A model generated the notes under the pieces. That model had not been told where the DNA came from. It saw nothing but the letters and a program-made list of their open reading frames with translations, and searched no databases. From Zeimonas sp050187175 (GTDB lineage: Bacteria; Pseudomonadota; Gammaproteobacteria; Burkholderiales; Burkholderiaceae_E): a stretch of DNA of 64,000 nucleotides. Positions 8,094-16,276 of this stretch are shown in pieces; within the stretch, counting starts at the first letter, position 1; each line of letters starts with the position of its first letter. The stretch spans positions 33,517 to 97,516 of the forward strand of contig JBFWXS010000013.1 of NCBI GenBank assembly GCA_050187175.1. The letters are read 5' to 3'. Made by a program: the position numbers and the translations under genes.

Positions 8094-9042
8094 CCTGGCG
8101 TTCGCGATGAACGTCGTCGCGATCAAGGCCGCGGCCGCACAGCCGTATCCGTCGGGACCGATCCGGTTCATCGTGCCCTTTCCGGTTGGCGGACCCAGCG
8201 ACGTCATCGCACGCGTCGTCGCCGAGCGGGCCGCGGTCGCACTCGCCCAGCCGATCATCATCGAGAACCGCCCGGGCGCCGCTGGAATCATCGGCATGGA
8301 GGCCGCCGCAAGATCCGAACCCAACGGCTACACGGTGCTGCTGGTCGCGCAGACCACTGCGGTTCTCAACCCGCTGCTGTATACGAAGATCCCGTTCGAC
8401 ATCGAAAAGGACTTCGCAGCGGTGGTCCGATTCAACAGCTATTCGTCCGTGTTGGCGGTCAATTCCAACGTACCGGCCAAGTCGCTTCAGGAATGGGTCG
8501 ACCTGGTCAAGTCCCGGCCGAACACGATGTTCTATCCCACGTACGGCAACGGCAGCACGCCCCATCTAACGATGCTACTTCTCGAAAAGCAGCTCGGCCT
8601 GAAGATGACGGCGGTGGCCTACAAGGGCAGCGCCCAGGCGATCACCGATCTCATCGCCGGCGAAGTGCACGCCATGATCACGCCGGCCGACACCTTGCTG
8701 CCGGGAATCAAGAACGGCAGGCTGCGGCCTCTGGCGGTCGCCGGCAGCAAGCGCAGTCAGGCGCTCCCGGATGTGCCGACCTTCGTCGAGGCCGGCCTGC
8801 CGCCGTTCGACGCCTCGTCCTGGTTCGGCCTGATGGTTCCGGCAGGCGTTCCCGCGGCAAGGGTCGCCCGCCTGAACGAGGCATTCAATCAGGCGCTGAC
8901 GACACCGGAGGTGACGACCGCCTTCGCAAGAGCGGGTCTGGAGGTCGTGGGCGGCACCGCAGCCGAGTTCGACGCGTTCATGCGGCAGGAACGCGGTCGC
9001 TGGGGCGCGATCATCCGCGAAGCGGGGATCAAGCTTGACTGA
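8059..9042 (+). CDS. Bug-family tripartite tricarboxylate transporter substrate-binding protein
   Basis: A 327-residue periplasmic binding protein of the Bug (TctC) family, which is greatly expanded in Burkholderiales. A signal peptide covers about residues 1-27 and ends AAAAQPYPSGP. The family pattern follows: PIRFIVPFPVGGPSDVIAR, IENRPGAAGIIG, LPDVPTFVEAGLP and the C-terminal MRQERGRWGAIIREAGI. The ATG has GGAG upstream. Bug proteins bind carboxylates or aromatic acids, but the membrane subunits (TctA/TctB) are not in this window, as is usual for orphan Bug genes. Its place between the hydrolase and the FAD monooxygenase suggests it captures the pathway substrate. The 3' end overlaps the next gene by 8 bp. 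Confidence 0.93.
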   Translation: MKFPYRALACLFLAFAMNVVAIKAAAAQPYPSGPIRFIVPFPVGGPSDVIARVVAERAAVALAQPIIIENRPGAAGIIGMEAAARSEPNGYTVLLVAQTTAVLNPLLYTKIPFDIEKDFAAVVRFNSYSSVLAVNSNVPAKSLQEWVDLVKSRPNTMFYPTYGNGSTPHLTMLLLEKQLGLKMTAVAYKGSAQAITDLIAGEVHAMITPADTLLPGIKNGRLRPLAVAGSKRSQALPDVPTFVEAGLPPFDASSWFGLMVPAGVPAARVARLNEAFNQALTTPEVTTAFARAGLEVVGGTAAEFDAFMRQERGRWGAIIREAGIKLD

Positions 9043-10786
9043 GGCGGGTTCGCCTGGTGCGGTTCCGCCTGGTGCGGGTTCGCGTGGTGCGAGTTTGCCT
9101 GGCGCAGGCTCGTCCGGAGTAGGCCTGCCCGGCGAAACCCCGCTGGAAACCCCGGTGCTGATCGTCGGCGCCGGCCCGATCGGGCTGGGGATGGCGCTGG
9201 AGCTGGCCTACAGGAGAAACGCGTCGATAGTCGTCGAACAGGGCGCCGAACCGGACGGCGGCGTCATACTCGCCAAGGCCACCGGTCTCAATGAGCGTTC
9301 GCTGGAGCTGCTGAGGCGCTGGGGGCTGAGCGACGCCATCGCCCGGTTCGATTATCCCGACGACTTGCCGATGACGACGTTCTACTGCACGGCGCTCAAC
9401 GGCAAGCTGCTGGGAGCCGATCCGCGCCCTTCGATCCGGGATCGCCCGATTCCGCCGTTCTCGCCGGTGAAGCGCCGCCCCTGTCCGCAGCACCTCCTGG
9501 ACCCGCTGCTGACGCAGGCGGCGAGGCGGACGGGCATGACGACGATCCGCTTCGGCAGCCGGCTGGAGACGCTGCAGCAGAACGAACAGGGCGTGACTGC
9601 CCGGATCCGCGATGCGGCGAGCGGCGGCTCCTACACGATACGCGCCCGCTTTGCCGTCGCCTGCGACGGCGCCGGCAGCACGGTTCGCCGGCTGCTGGGC
9701 ATCCCGTTCCCCGGCCGGGACCTCGGCGACTCGATCAGCGCCATCGTCCGCATCCCCGATTTCCGGCGGCACGCCGAAGTCGGGCGCGGCGCCCGATACA
9801 TGTTCATCGGCGCGAACGGCACCTGGTCGAACCTGCTGGCGATGAACGGCAGCGACGTCTGGCGCCTGGTGCTGATGGGCCCCGACGCAGCTCTGGAGCC
9901 GAACGAGGCGCAGATGGCCGCCGCGATTCGCCGCGCGCTGGGCCGCGAGGACCTGCCCTTCGAGATCCTCCGCCTGGGCCGGTGGCGCCGCAGCCAATGC
10001 CTGGCCGAACGCTACCGGGCGGGCCGCGTCATGCTGGCCGGTGATGCGGCTCATACGATGTCGCCCACCGGCGGCCATGGGCTCAATACCGGATTCGGCG
10101 ACGTGTTCAGCCTCGGCTGGATGCTCGACGCGATGCTGCACGGCTGGGGCGGCGAGCATCTGCTGGACGCATATGGCGCCGAGCGCCGGCCGATCGCCTT
10201 TCGCAACGGCGAGATTTCCTCGGAGAACTTTTCGCGCTGGCTGGGCGCGACCGATTTCAGCCGCGTCTTCGACGAATCGCCGGGCGGTGACGCCGAACGC
10301 GAGCGAATCGGCCGCGAACTGAGTGCGTCCCTGCAGCAGGAATGGTTCTCGGTCGGCGTCGCGATGGGCTACCGCTATGAGGGATCGCCTATCGTCGTCA
10401 ACGACGGCACGCCGGCGCCGCCGGACGAGATCTCATCGTACACGCAGACTGCGCGGCCCGGACATCGCGCACCGCATGCGTGGCTCACCGACGGCCGATC
10501 CACGATCGATCTGTTCGGCAGGGGCTTCGTTCTGCTTCGCTTCGGGGGACCCGCGGACGATGTTGAACCGCTGATCGCAGCCGCGCATCGGCATGGCGTA
10601 CCGGTAAGCGTCGTCGATATCGACGTGCCGGAGATCGCGACGCTTTACGAGCGCCGTCTAGTACTCGTTCGTCCGGACGGGCATGTGGCGTGGCGCGGCG
10701 ATGAACTGCCCGGCGATCCGCTTGAGCTGATCGACGTCGTACGAGGAGCCGGCGGACGTTCGGGCTCAAGCAATCCGAACGGATGA
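9035..10786 (+). CDS. FAD-dependent aromatic monooxygenase (PheA/TfdB-like)
   Basis: A 583-residue flavoprotein monooxygenase. The Rossmann FAD motif GAGPIG is at about residues 45-50, the DG motif (CDGAGSTVRRLLG) near 209, and the second FAD motif GDAAHTMSPTGGHGLNTG near 336. A C-terminal thioredoxin-like extension (about 500-575) is typical of phenol-hydroxylase-type members. Such enzymes hydroxylate aromatic rings using NAD(P)H and O2; the substrate is unknown. The start is a TTG that overlaps the Bug stop and has GGGGA upstream. An unusual N-terminal tail (residues 4-33) is made of six 5-residue Gly/Pro/Ala repeats. The 3' end overlaps the convergent higA gene by 21 bp. Confidence 0.88.
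   Translation: MTEAGSPGAVPPGAGSRGASLPGAGSSGVGLPGETPLETPVLIVGAGPIGLGMALELAYRRNASIVVEQGAEPDGGVILAKATGLNERSLELLRRWGLSDAIARFDYPDDLPMTTFYCTALNGKLLGADPRPSIRDRPIPPFSPVKRRPCPQHLLDPLLTQAARRTGMTTIRFGSRLETLQQNEQGVTARIRDAASGGSYTIRARFAVACDGAGSTVRRLLGIPFPGRDLGDSISAIVRIPDFRRHAEVGRGARYMFIGANGTWSNLLAMNGSDVWRLVLMGPDAALEPNEAQMAAAIRRALGREDLPFEILRLGRWRRSQCLAERYRAGRVMLAGDAAHTMSPTGGHGLNTGFGDVFSLGWMLDAMLHGWGGEHLLDAYGAERRPIAFRNGEISSENFSRWLGATDFSRVFDESPGGDAERERIGRELSASLQQEWFSVGVAMGYRYEGSPIVVNDGTPAPPDEISSYTQTARPGHRAPHAWLTDGRSTIDLFGRGFVLLRFGGPADDVEPLIAAAHRHGVPVSVVDIDVPEIATLYERRLVLVRPDGHVAWRGDELPGDPLELIDVVRGAGGRSGSSNPNG
9044..9133 (+). repeat. Six in-frame 15-bp repeats coding a Gly/Pro/Ala-rich N-terminal tail
   Basis: Six degenerate 15-bp units (first copy GCGGGTTCGCCTGGT) are read in frame as GSPGA, VPPGA, GSRGA, SLPGA, GSSGV and GLPGE. 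They precede the folded FAD domain of the monooxygenase. Confidence 0.85.
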
Positions 10787-11083
10787 GGGGGAAGCCAGTG
10801 GCTGCACCGCCAGCCGTAGCCCCATTGCCTTCAGAATGGCCGACAGACTGCTCAGTGCGGGATTGCCCTTCGGTGACAAGGTACGGTAGAGCTGGGTAGG
10901 GTTCAATTGCGCCTGTTCGGCTACTGCTCTCACTCCGCCGAAGGCCTCCGCCATATGCCGCAACACCGTCATCAGCTCGGCTTGGTCGCCGTCCTCCAGG
11001 ATGCTGTTAATGACTTCGAGCGCAAAACCCGGGTCGCTGCGGTACAGCTCAGCCATTGCTACATCATGGGGTTTGCTTCTCAT
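10766..11083 (-). CDS. higA: HigA-type antitoxin (XRE-like DNA-binding)
   Basis: A 105-residue antitoxin of the addiction-module antidote family (COG3636-like). The helix-turn-helix lies at about residues 45-85, with GGVRAVAEQAQLNPTQLYRTL and NPALSSLSAILKAMGLRL. GAGGTG lies just before the ATG at 11083, which is preferred over an upstream in-frame start. The gene overlaps the 3' end of the toxin gene by 20 bp, so the two are translationally coupled, toxin first, as in HigBA systems. The antitoxin should neutralise the toxin and repress the promoter through the palindrome at 11412-11435. Its last codons overlap the convergent monooxygenase. Confidence 0.9.
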   Translation of the reverse strand: MRSKPHDVAMAELYRSDPGFALEVINSILEDGDQAELMTVLRHMAEAFGGVRAVAEQAQLNPTQLYRTLSPKGNPALSSLSAILKAMGLRLAVQPLASPSSVRIA

Positions 11084-11408
11084 CGCCACCTCGAAATTGC
11101 CAGTCCTGCCAGTATTCCACCGCACGATCGATATCTGCAGTTTGCGTACGCTTATCGCCGCCGCATAGCAATAGCACTACACGCCGCCCTGAAAGCGCGT
11201 AATACACGCGGTAGCCGGCGCCCACATTGATCCGCAGTTCCCATATGCCATCGCGACAGAACTTGTGATCGCCGAAACAGCCCTGCTCAATTCGAGCAAG
11301 CCGCCGCACTACTGCTACTTTCGCCCGACTATCGCGCAATCGCCGCAGCCAAGCGATATAGAGGTCCTGGCGCTCTCCGGCCGTCAGGTAGTGCTCGATT
11401 TGGTACAT
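11064..11408 (-). CDS. higB: HigB/RelE-type toxin
   Basis: A 114-residue RelE/ParE-superfamily toxin of the phage-derived Gp49-like (HigB) killer group. Family features are RLARIEQGCFGDHKFCRDGIWELRINVGAGYRVYYALSG-type residues at about 38-75 and LLLCGGDKRTQTADIDRAVEYW near the C terminus (given here as two conserved blocks). Such toxins are usually ribosome-dependent mRNA interferases. The gene precedes its antitoxin in the operon. The ATG at 11408 has no ribosome binding site: only 3 bp separate it from the operator palindrome. That suggests a leaderless message. Confidence 0.9.
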   Translation of the reverse strand: MYQIEHYLTAGERQDLYIAWLRRLRDSRAKVAVVRRLARIEQGCFGDHKFCRDGIWELRINVGAGYRVYYALSGRRVVLLLCGGDKRTQTADIDRAVEYWQDWQFRGGDEKQTP

Positions 11409-11411
11409 TGT

Positions 11412-11441
11412 TATTTTCGTTTATAAACGAAAATATGTCAA
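11412..11441 (-). promoter_or_regulatory. higBA promoter with a perfect 24-bp operator palindrome
   Basis: The palindrome at 11412-11435 has the half-site TATTTTCGTTTA followed by its exact reverse complement. On the minus strand a perfect TTGACA (11436-11441) abuts it, and 17 bp further lies GAAAAT (11413-11418) as the -10. The palindrome therefore covers the whole spacer and the -10. Transcription should start at or within a base or two of the higB ATG. Antitoxin binding here would block RNA polymerase completely. Confidence 0.85.
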
Positions 11442-11517
11442 GCCACCGAAACCGGATGAGTGAATGCCACTCGCAGCGAGCCGCCGCCACGTCGCGAATC
11501 AGGTGTTCCTGCGCGGC

Positions 11518-11957
11518 TCAGATGTCGTCGTCGCGGCCGCCCACTACACGGCGGACGATTTCAGCGCTGAAGCCGCGGGCGCTCAGAAAGCGGATCTGGC
11601 GCGCCCGCTCGGCGGCATCGGCGGGTGGATGACCGTAGCGCCGCACCCATAGCGCGCGTGCGCGCGCGAACTCGGTGGCCTTCAGTTCGGCCAATCGGGG
11701 CGCGACGATGGCGTCGTCCAGTCTGTGCTGCCGGAGTTCCTGGCGGATCAGCGCGGTGCCGAAGCGCTCGGCGCGGCGGTGGACCAGCGAATCGGCGAAT
11801 CGCTCGCCGGACAGATACTTGGCGGCGGTGAGTTCATCCAGCACCGCGTCGAGCTGCTCCGGTGTTTCAGCATGGCGCGACAGCTTGCGCGCCAGCTCGA
11901 CCCGGCTGTGCTCACGCTGCGCCAGCAGGCGCAGCGCGCGGCCTTTCAGCGACAGCT

Positions 11958-11961
<4 letters not shown>
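11518..11961 (-). CDS. recX: RecX, regulatory protein of RecA
   Basis: RecX restrains RecA filament extension. The full product appears to be 147 residues, the normal length, and starts LKLSLKGRALRLLAQREHSR. The frame has no ATG, GTG or TTG before this conserved N-terminal region, because a stop codon lies at 11974-11976. The best start is CTG at 11961, which overlaps the recA stop (CTGA) and has AGAGG about 7 bp upstream. Starting at the first ATG (11844) would remove the first of the three-helix RecX repeats. The C-terminal block RARQIRFLSARGFSAEIVRRVV is typical. It is co-transcribed with recA. Confidence 0.85.
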
Positions 11962-13019
<1,058 letters not shown>

Positions 13020-13071
13020 GGATGGCCTCACCCTGGTGGTTCAGTCGATGAAGCGGAGTATGGCACAGAAC

Positions 13072-13091
13072 TACTGTATAAACAATCAGTC
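13072..13091 (-). promoter_or_regulatory. LexA (SOS) box and recA promoter
   Basis: On the plus strand the 20 bases beginning TACTGTATAA and ending CAGTC match 15 of 20 positions of the gammaproteobacterial consensus, with the key CTGT...CAG halves kept. The recA -35/-10 region overlaps the box on the minus strand. The box also overlaps the last codons of pncC. Confidence 0.75.
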
Positions 13092-13661
13092 TTTGGTTCT
13101 AGGATTCAAGGCCAGGGTGGCTTCGAGCTCGCTCAGCCATTCGGCGGCCCGCTGCAGCGCATAGTGCGCGGCCTGCGCCCGCACCGCGGCCCGGTCGCCG
13201 CTGAAATGCCGCGTCTCGGTGCACGGCGCCGTCTCGATCGCCGCCCAGCCGAAGCAGACCGTCCCCACCGGCTTGCCCGGCACCGCGCCGCCCGGCCCCG
13301 CGATGCCGGTAATGGCCAGCGCCAGCTGCGAACGGCTGCGGCTCAGCGCACCCTCGGCCATCTCGCGCGCCACCGTCTCGCTGACCGCGCCCTCGGCCTG
13401 CAGCGTCGCCGGCGACACGCCGAGCAGATCGCTCTTGGCGGCGTTGCCGTAGGTGACGAACCCGCGCTCGAACCAGTCGCTGGAACCGCCTATCTCCGTC
13501 AGCGCGCGCGCCACCAGGCCGCCGGTGCACGACTCGGCGGTCGCCACGCGCCAGCCGCAGCCGCGCAGCGCGCGGCCCAGCGCCGCGGCCTGATCGAACA
13601 CGCGCCGTTCCAGTTCGGCGACCGGCGCCGTGCCGGACGCGGCCGGCTGATCGGGGTTCAT
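13086..13661 (-). CDS. pncC: CinA C-terminal domain protein / nicotinamide-nucleotide amidase
   Basis: A 191-residue stand-alone CinA C-terminal domain, the PncC enzyme that deamidates nicotinamide mononucleotide in NAD recycling. Conserved blocks are TAESCTGGLVARALTEIGGSS, with the catalytic Ser in the first block near residue 44, then FVTYGNAAKSDLLGV, and ITGIAGPGGAVPGKPVGTV. The ATG has GGAGG upstream. It is the last gene of the ribBA-ribH-nusB-thiL-pgpA-pncC run. Its 3' end carries the recA SOS box, so the coding sequence and the recA control region overlap. Confidence 0.93.
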   Translation of the reverse strand: MNPDQPAASGTAPVAELERRVFDQAAALGRALRGCGWRVATAESCTGGLVARALTEIGGSSDWFERGFVTYGNAAKSDLLGVSPATLQAEGAVSETVAREMAEGALSRSRSQLALAITGIAGPGGAVPGKPVGTVCFGWAAIETAPCTETRHFSGDRAAVRAQAAHYALQRAAEWLSELEATLALNPRTKD

Positions 13662-13688
13662 GCGTAGCCTCCGGGGCGGACGCGCTCG

Positions 13689-14210
13689 TCAGCCATGCCA
13701 CCAGGCCAGGACGAGCAGGGTGTAGAACGCGGCCAGCAGGTCGTCGAGCATGACGCCGAAGCCGCCCTTCAGCACCCTATCGTAATACCGGATCGGCGGC
13801 GGCTTGACGATGTCGAAGAAGCGGAACAGGACGAATGCGCCCAGCTGCGCCGCCCAGCCGGCCGGTGCCACCAGCAGCACCAGCCAGAACGCGACGATCT
13901 CGTCCCAGACGATGGCGCCGTGGTCGGACACGCCGAGGTCGCGCGCGGTGCGGCCGCAGGCCACGATGCCCGCGGCGAAGCCGGCCGCGATCAGCAGCGC
14001 CCAGCCCGCCGGACTCAGCCAGCGGTCGAGCACGACGAAGGCCAGCCATGCCCACAGCGTGCCCACCGTGCCCGGCGCCCACGGCGACAGGCCGCTGCCG
14101 AAACCCAGCGCCACCAGCCGCGACAGCCGCTGCCGCATGAAGCGCGCATCGGGCCGCGGCGGCGGCAGCCGCTGCGGCAGCGATTCAGCGGAAGTGGTCG
14201 AATCCGCCAT
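13689..14210 (-). CDS. pgpA: Phosphatidylglycerophosphatase A
   Basis: A 173-residue inner-membrane enzyme that dephosphorylates phosphatidylglycerophosphate to phosphatidylglycerol. The family stretch GLSPWAPGTVGTLWAW lies near residue 40, the acidic pair IVWDEIVAFWL near 106, and FRFFDIVKPPPI followed by GGFGVMLDDLLAAFY near the end. Several hydrophobic helices are present. The ATG at 14210 has GGAG upstream and lies inside the 3' end of thiL (26-bp overlap), which supports coupled translation. A start further upstream would only add residues that overlap thiL. Confidence 0.94.
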   Translation of the reverse strand: MADSTTSAESLPQRLPPPRPDARFMRQRLSRLVALGFGSGLSPWAPGTVGTLWAWLAFVVLDRWLSPAGWALLIAAGFAAGIVACGRTARDLGVSDHGAIVWDEIVAFWLVLLVAPAGWAAQLGAFVLFRFFDIVKPPPIRYYDRVLKGGFGVMLDDLLAAFYTLLVLAWWHG

Positions 14211-15171
14211 GCTCGATCTCCAGCGGCCGGCCGCGCGCATCATGCACGCGCGCACCGCTACCGGCCGCGATGGAACCGATGCGCGCCAGCGGCAGGCCGA
14301 GCCGCCGGCCCAGCGCCTCGATGGCGACGCGGTTCTCGGGGGCCGCGGTGAACAGCAGCTCGTAGTCGTCGCCGCCGGCCAGCGTCAGCCGCTGGCGCAG
14401 CGCTTCGGGCAGGCCGGCCAGCTCGGCCGCCTGCGGCACCGCCGGCCAGCTCAGCTCGGCGCCGACGCGCGAACGTTCCAGCAGATGGCCCAGATCGGCC
14501 AGCAGCCCGTCGGAGACGTCGATGGCGGCCCGCGCCAGATGACGCAGCGCCAAGCCGAGCTCGACGCGTGGCTCCGGGCAGTCCAGCCGCAGCTCGGCGC
14601 CGTCCGGCGGGGAGCTGCCTCCGGCAGCCTGGGATCGCAGCCGCCGCTCGACCGCCCAGGCCGCTGCTCCCAGCGCGCCCGACACCCAGATCTCGTCGCC
14701 CGGCTCGGCCGCGTCGCGCCGCAGCGCCGCCTGCGCCGGAACTTCGCCGAAAACCGTGATGCAGAGGGTCAGCGGCCCGCGCGTGGTGTCGCCGCCGACC
14801 AGCTCGCAGCCGAAGCGATCGGCGAGCGCGAACAATCCGCGCCGGAATCCGGCCAGCCAGGCCAGCCACGCTTCATCGGCAGCCGGCAGCGCCAGCGCCA
14901 GCGTGAACGCCCGCGGCTGCGCGCCCATCGCAGCCAAGTCGGACAGGTTCACCGCCAGCGCCTTGTGGCCAAGCCGCGCGGGATCGGCGTCGGCGAAGAA
15001 ATGCCGGCCGGCGACCAGCATGTCGGTCGACACGGCGATGACGCTGGCGGCCGGCACCGGCGCCAGCAAGGCCGCATCGTCGCCGATGCCGAGCAGCGCG
15101 CGACGCGGCGGCGCGCGGTCGAAGAACCGGCGGATCAGCTCGAATTCACCCAGCGACTGCGGCTCGGCCAT
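14185..15171 (-). CDS. thiL: Thiamine-monophosphate kinase
   Basis: A 328-residue enzyme that phosphorylates thiamine monophosphate to the active cofactor TPP. Motifs include LLGIGDDAALL (nucleotide-binding Asp residues), VSTDMLVAGRHF, GHKALAVNLSDLAAMGA, GGDTTRGP, DVSDGLLADLGHLL and the C-terminal GGDDYELLF. The gene starts 15 bp after nusB with no clear ribosome binding site and overlaps pgpA. The grouping of thiL with nusB and riboflavin genes is standard in proteobacteria. Confidence 0.96.
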   Translation of the reverse strand: MAEPQSLGEFELIRRFFDRAPPRRALLGIGDDAALLAPVPAASVIAVSTDMLVAGRHFFADADPARLGHKALAVNLSDLAAMGAQPRAFTLALALPAADEAWLAWLAGFRRGLFALADRFGCELVGGDTTRGPLTLCITVFGEVPAQAALRRDAAEPGDEIWVSGALGAAAWAVERRLRSQAAGGSSPPDGAELRLDCPEPRVELGLALRHLARAAIDVSDGLLADLGHLLERSRVGAELSWPAVPQAAELAGLPEALRQRLTLAGGDDYELLFTAAPENRVAIEALGRRLGLPLARIGSIAAGSGARVHDARGRPLEIEHGGFDHFR

Positions 15172-15186
15172 CGGCCCGGCCGCCGT

Positions 15187-15666
15187 TCAAGCGCCCGGCC
15201 GGGTCTCGACCGGGCGGGCCTTGCCGGCCACGCGGTCGAGGACGCCGTTGACGTACTTGTAGCCGTCGGTACCGCCAAAGGTCTTGGTCAGCTCGACGGC
15301 TTCGTTGATGATCACGCGATACGGAATCTCGGGCATCCGCGTCAGCTCGAATGCGGCGAGGATCAGCACACCGTGCTCGACCGGGCTCAGCTCGCTGAGC
15401 TTGCGGTCCAGATGCGGCGCGATCAGCCCGTCGAGCTCGGCGGCGGCGCCGATCGCCCCGTGCAGCAGCAGCTCGAAGTGGGCATGGTCGGCCTTCTCGA
15501 AGCCCGGCGTCTCGGTGGCGAGATGGGCCTGGATCGCGCCGATGTCCTCAGCCGACAGCAGCCATTGATAGAGCCCCTGCAGCGCCAGTTCGCGCGCGCG
15601 TCGCCGCGCGCTCTTGGGCGGCGTGCCGCTGCCGGACTTCGCCGCCGGCTTGTCGGCCTGCGCCAT
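15187..15666 (-). CDS. nusB: Transcription antitermination factor NusB
   Basis: A 159-residue NusB, the RNA-binding factor that with NusE drives antitermination at rRNA operons. The conserved features are RRRARELALQGLYQWLLS at about 21-38, the middle LDRKLSELSPVEHGVLILAAFEL and the signature IPYRVIINEAVELTKTFGGTDGYKYVNGVLD (here divided between two helices). The ATG overlaps the ribH stop (TGATG), which indicates translational coupling. A basic N-terminal tail of about 20 residues precedes the fold. Confidence 0.96.
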   Translation of the reverse strand: MAQADKPAAKSGSGTPPKSARRRARELALQGLYQWLLSAEDIGAIQAHLATETPGFEKADHAHFELLLHGAIGAAAELDGLIAPHLDRKLSELSPVEHGVLILAAFELTRMPEIPYRVIINEAVELTKTFGGTDGYKYVNGVLDRVAGKARPVETRPGA

Positions 15667-16265
15667 CAATGCCGCCCCCGCACGCCGCGGCGCGGCGATG
15701 ACGAGCCGTCATCATCGTCCTCGTCGTCTTCGTCTTCATCCTCGTCGTCCGAGTCGTCGTCGAAGTCGTCGTCATCGTCACCGTCCTCGCCGTCCACGCC
15801 GCTCAGCGTCGACAGCGACGAGGACAGGTTCGCCATCTCGACCGCGACGCGCGCGGCCTCGGCGCCCTTGACCGGCGCGCGCGCCTCGGCCTGCTCGTCG
15901 TTCTCGGTGGTGAGCACGGCATTGGCGATGGGCACGTTGAAATCGAGCGCGACCCGCGAAATGCCGGCGGCGCTTTCGTTCGACACCAGCTCGAAGTGAT
16001 AGGTCTCGCCGCGGATGACCGCGCCGAGCGCGATCAGCGCATCGAACTCGCCGGACGCCGCCAGCTGCTGCAGCACGTTGGGCAGCTCCAGCGCGCCCGG
16101 TACCGTGCAGACGAAGATGTCTTCGGCATCGACACCGAGCTTCAGCAGCTCGCTCAGGCAGGCATCGCGCAGCGCGGTGCAGACCGCTTCGTTGAAACGC
16201 GCCTGCACGACGCCGATGCGCAGGCTGCTGCCGTCCAGATCGGACTGGAATACTTCGATCTGCAT
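15666..16265 (-). CDS. ribH: Lumazine synthase with long acidic C-terminal tail
   Basis: 6,7-dimethyl-8-ribityllumazine synthase, the penultimate riboflavin enzyme. The fold spans about residues 1-155 with the usual active-site blocks IGVVQARFNEAVC, VPGALELPNVLQQL, IALGAVIRGETYHFELVSNESA and FDVPI-like LDFNVPIANAVLTTEN. At 199 residues it is about 40 longer than typical. The extra part (about 156-199) is a run of Asp and Glu ending in the basic SPRRGVRGRH. The repetitive GAC/GAG codons may allow slippage. AGGAGC precedes the ATG. The stop overlaps the nusB start. The enzyme forms cage-like assemblies in many species. Confidence 0.95.
   Translation of the reverse strand: MQIEVFQSDLDGSSLRIGVVQARFNEAVCTALRDACLSELLKLGVDAEDIFVCTVPGALELPNVLQQLAASGEFDALIALGAVIRGETYHFELVSNESAAGISRVALDFNVPIANAVLTTENDEQAEARAPVKGAEAARVAVEMANLSSSLSTLSGVDGEDGDDDDDFDDDSDDEDEDEDDEDDDDGSSSPRRGVRGRH
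15708..15795 (-). repeat. Trinucleotide-rich tract coding the RibH acidic tail
   Basis: The plus strand is an imperfect run of GTC, ATC, TTC and CTC triplets, read on the minus strand as GAC/GAT/GAG/GAA codons (Asp and Glu). It resembles a degenerate triplet microsatellite within ribH. Confidence 0.85.
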
Positions 16266-16276
16266 CGTGAAAGCTC

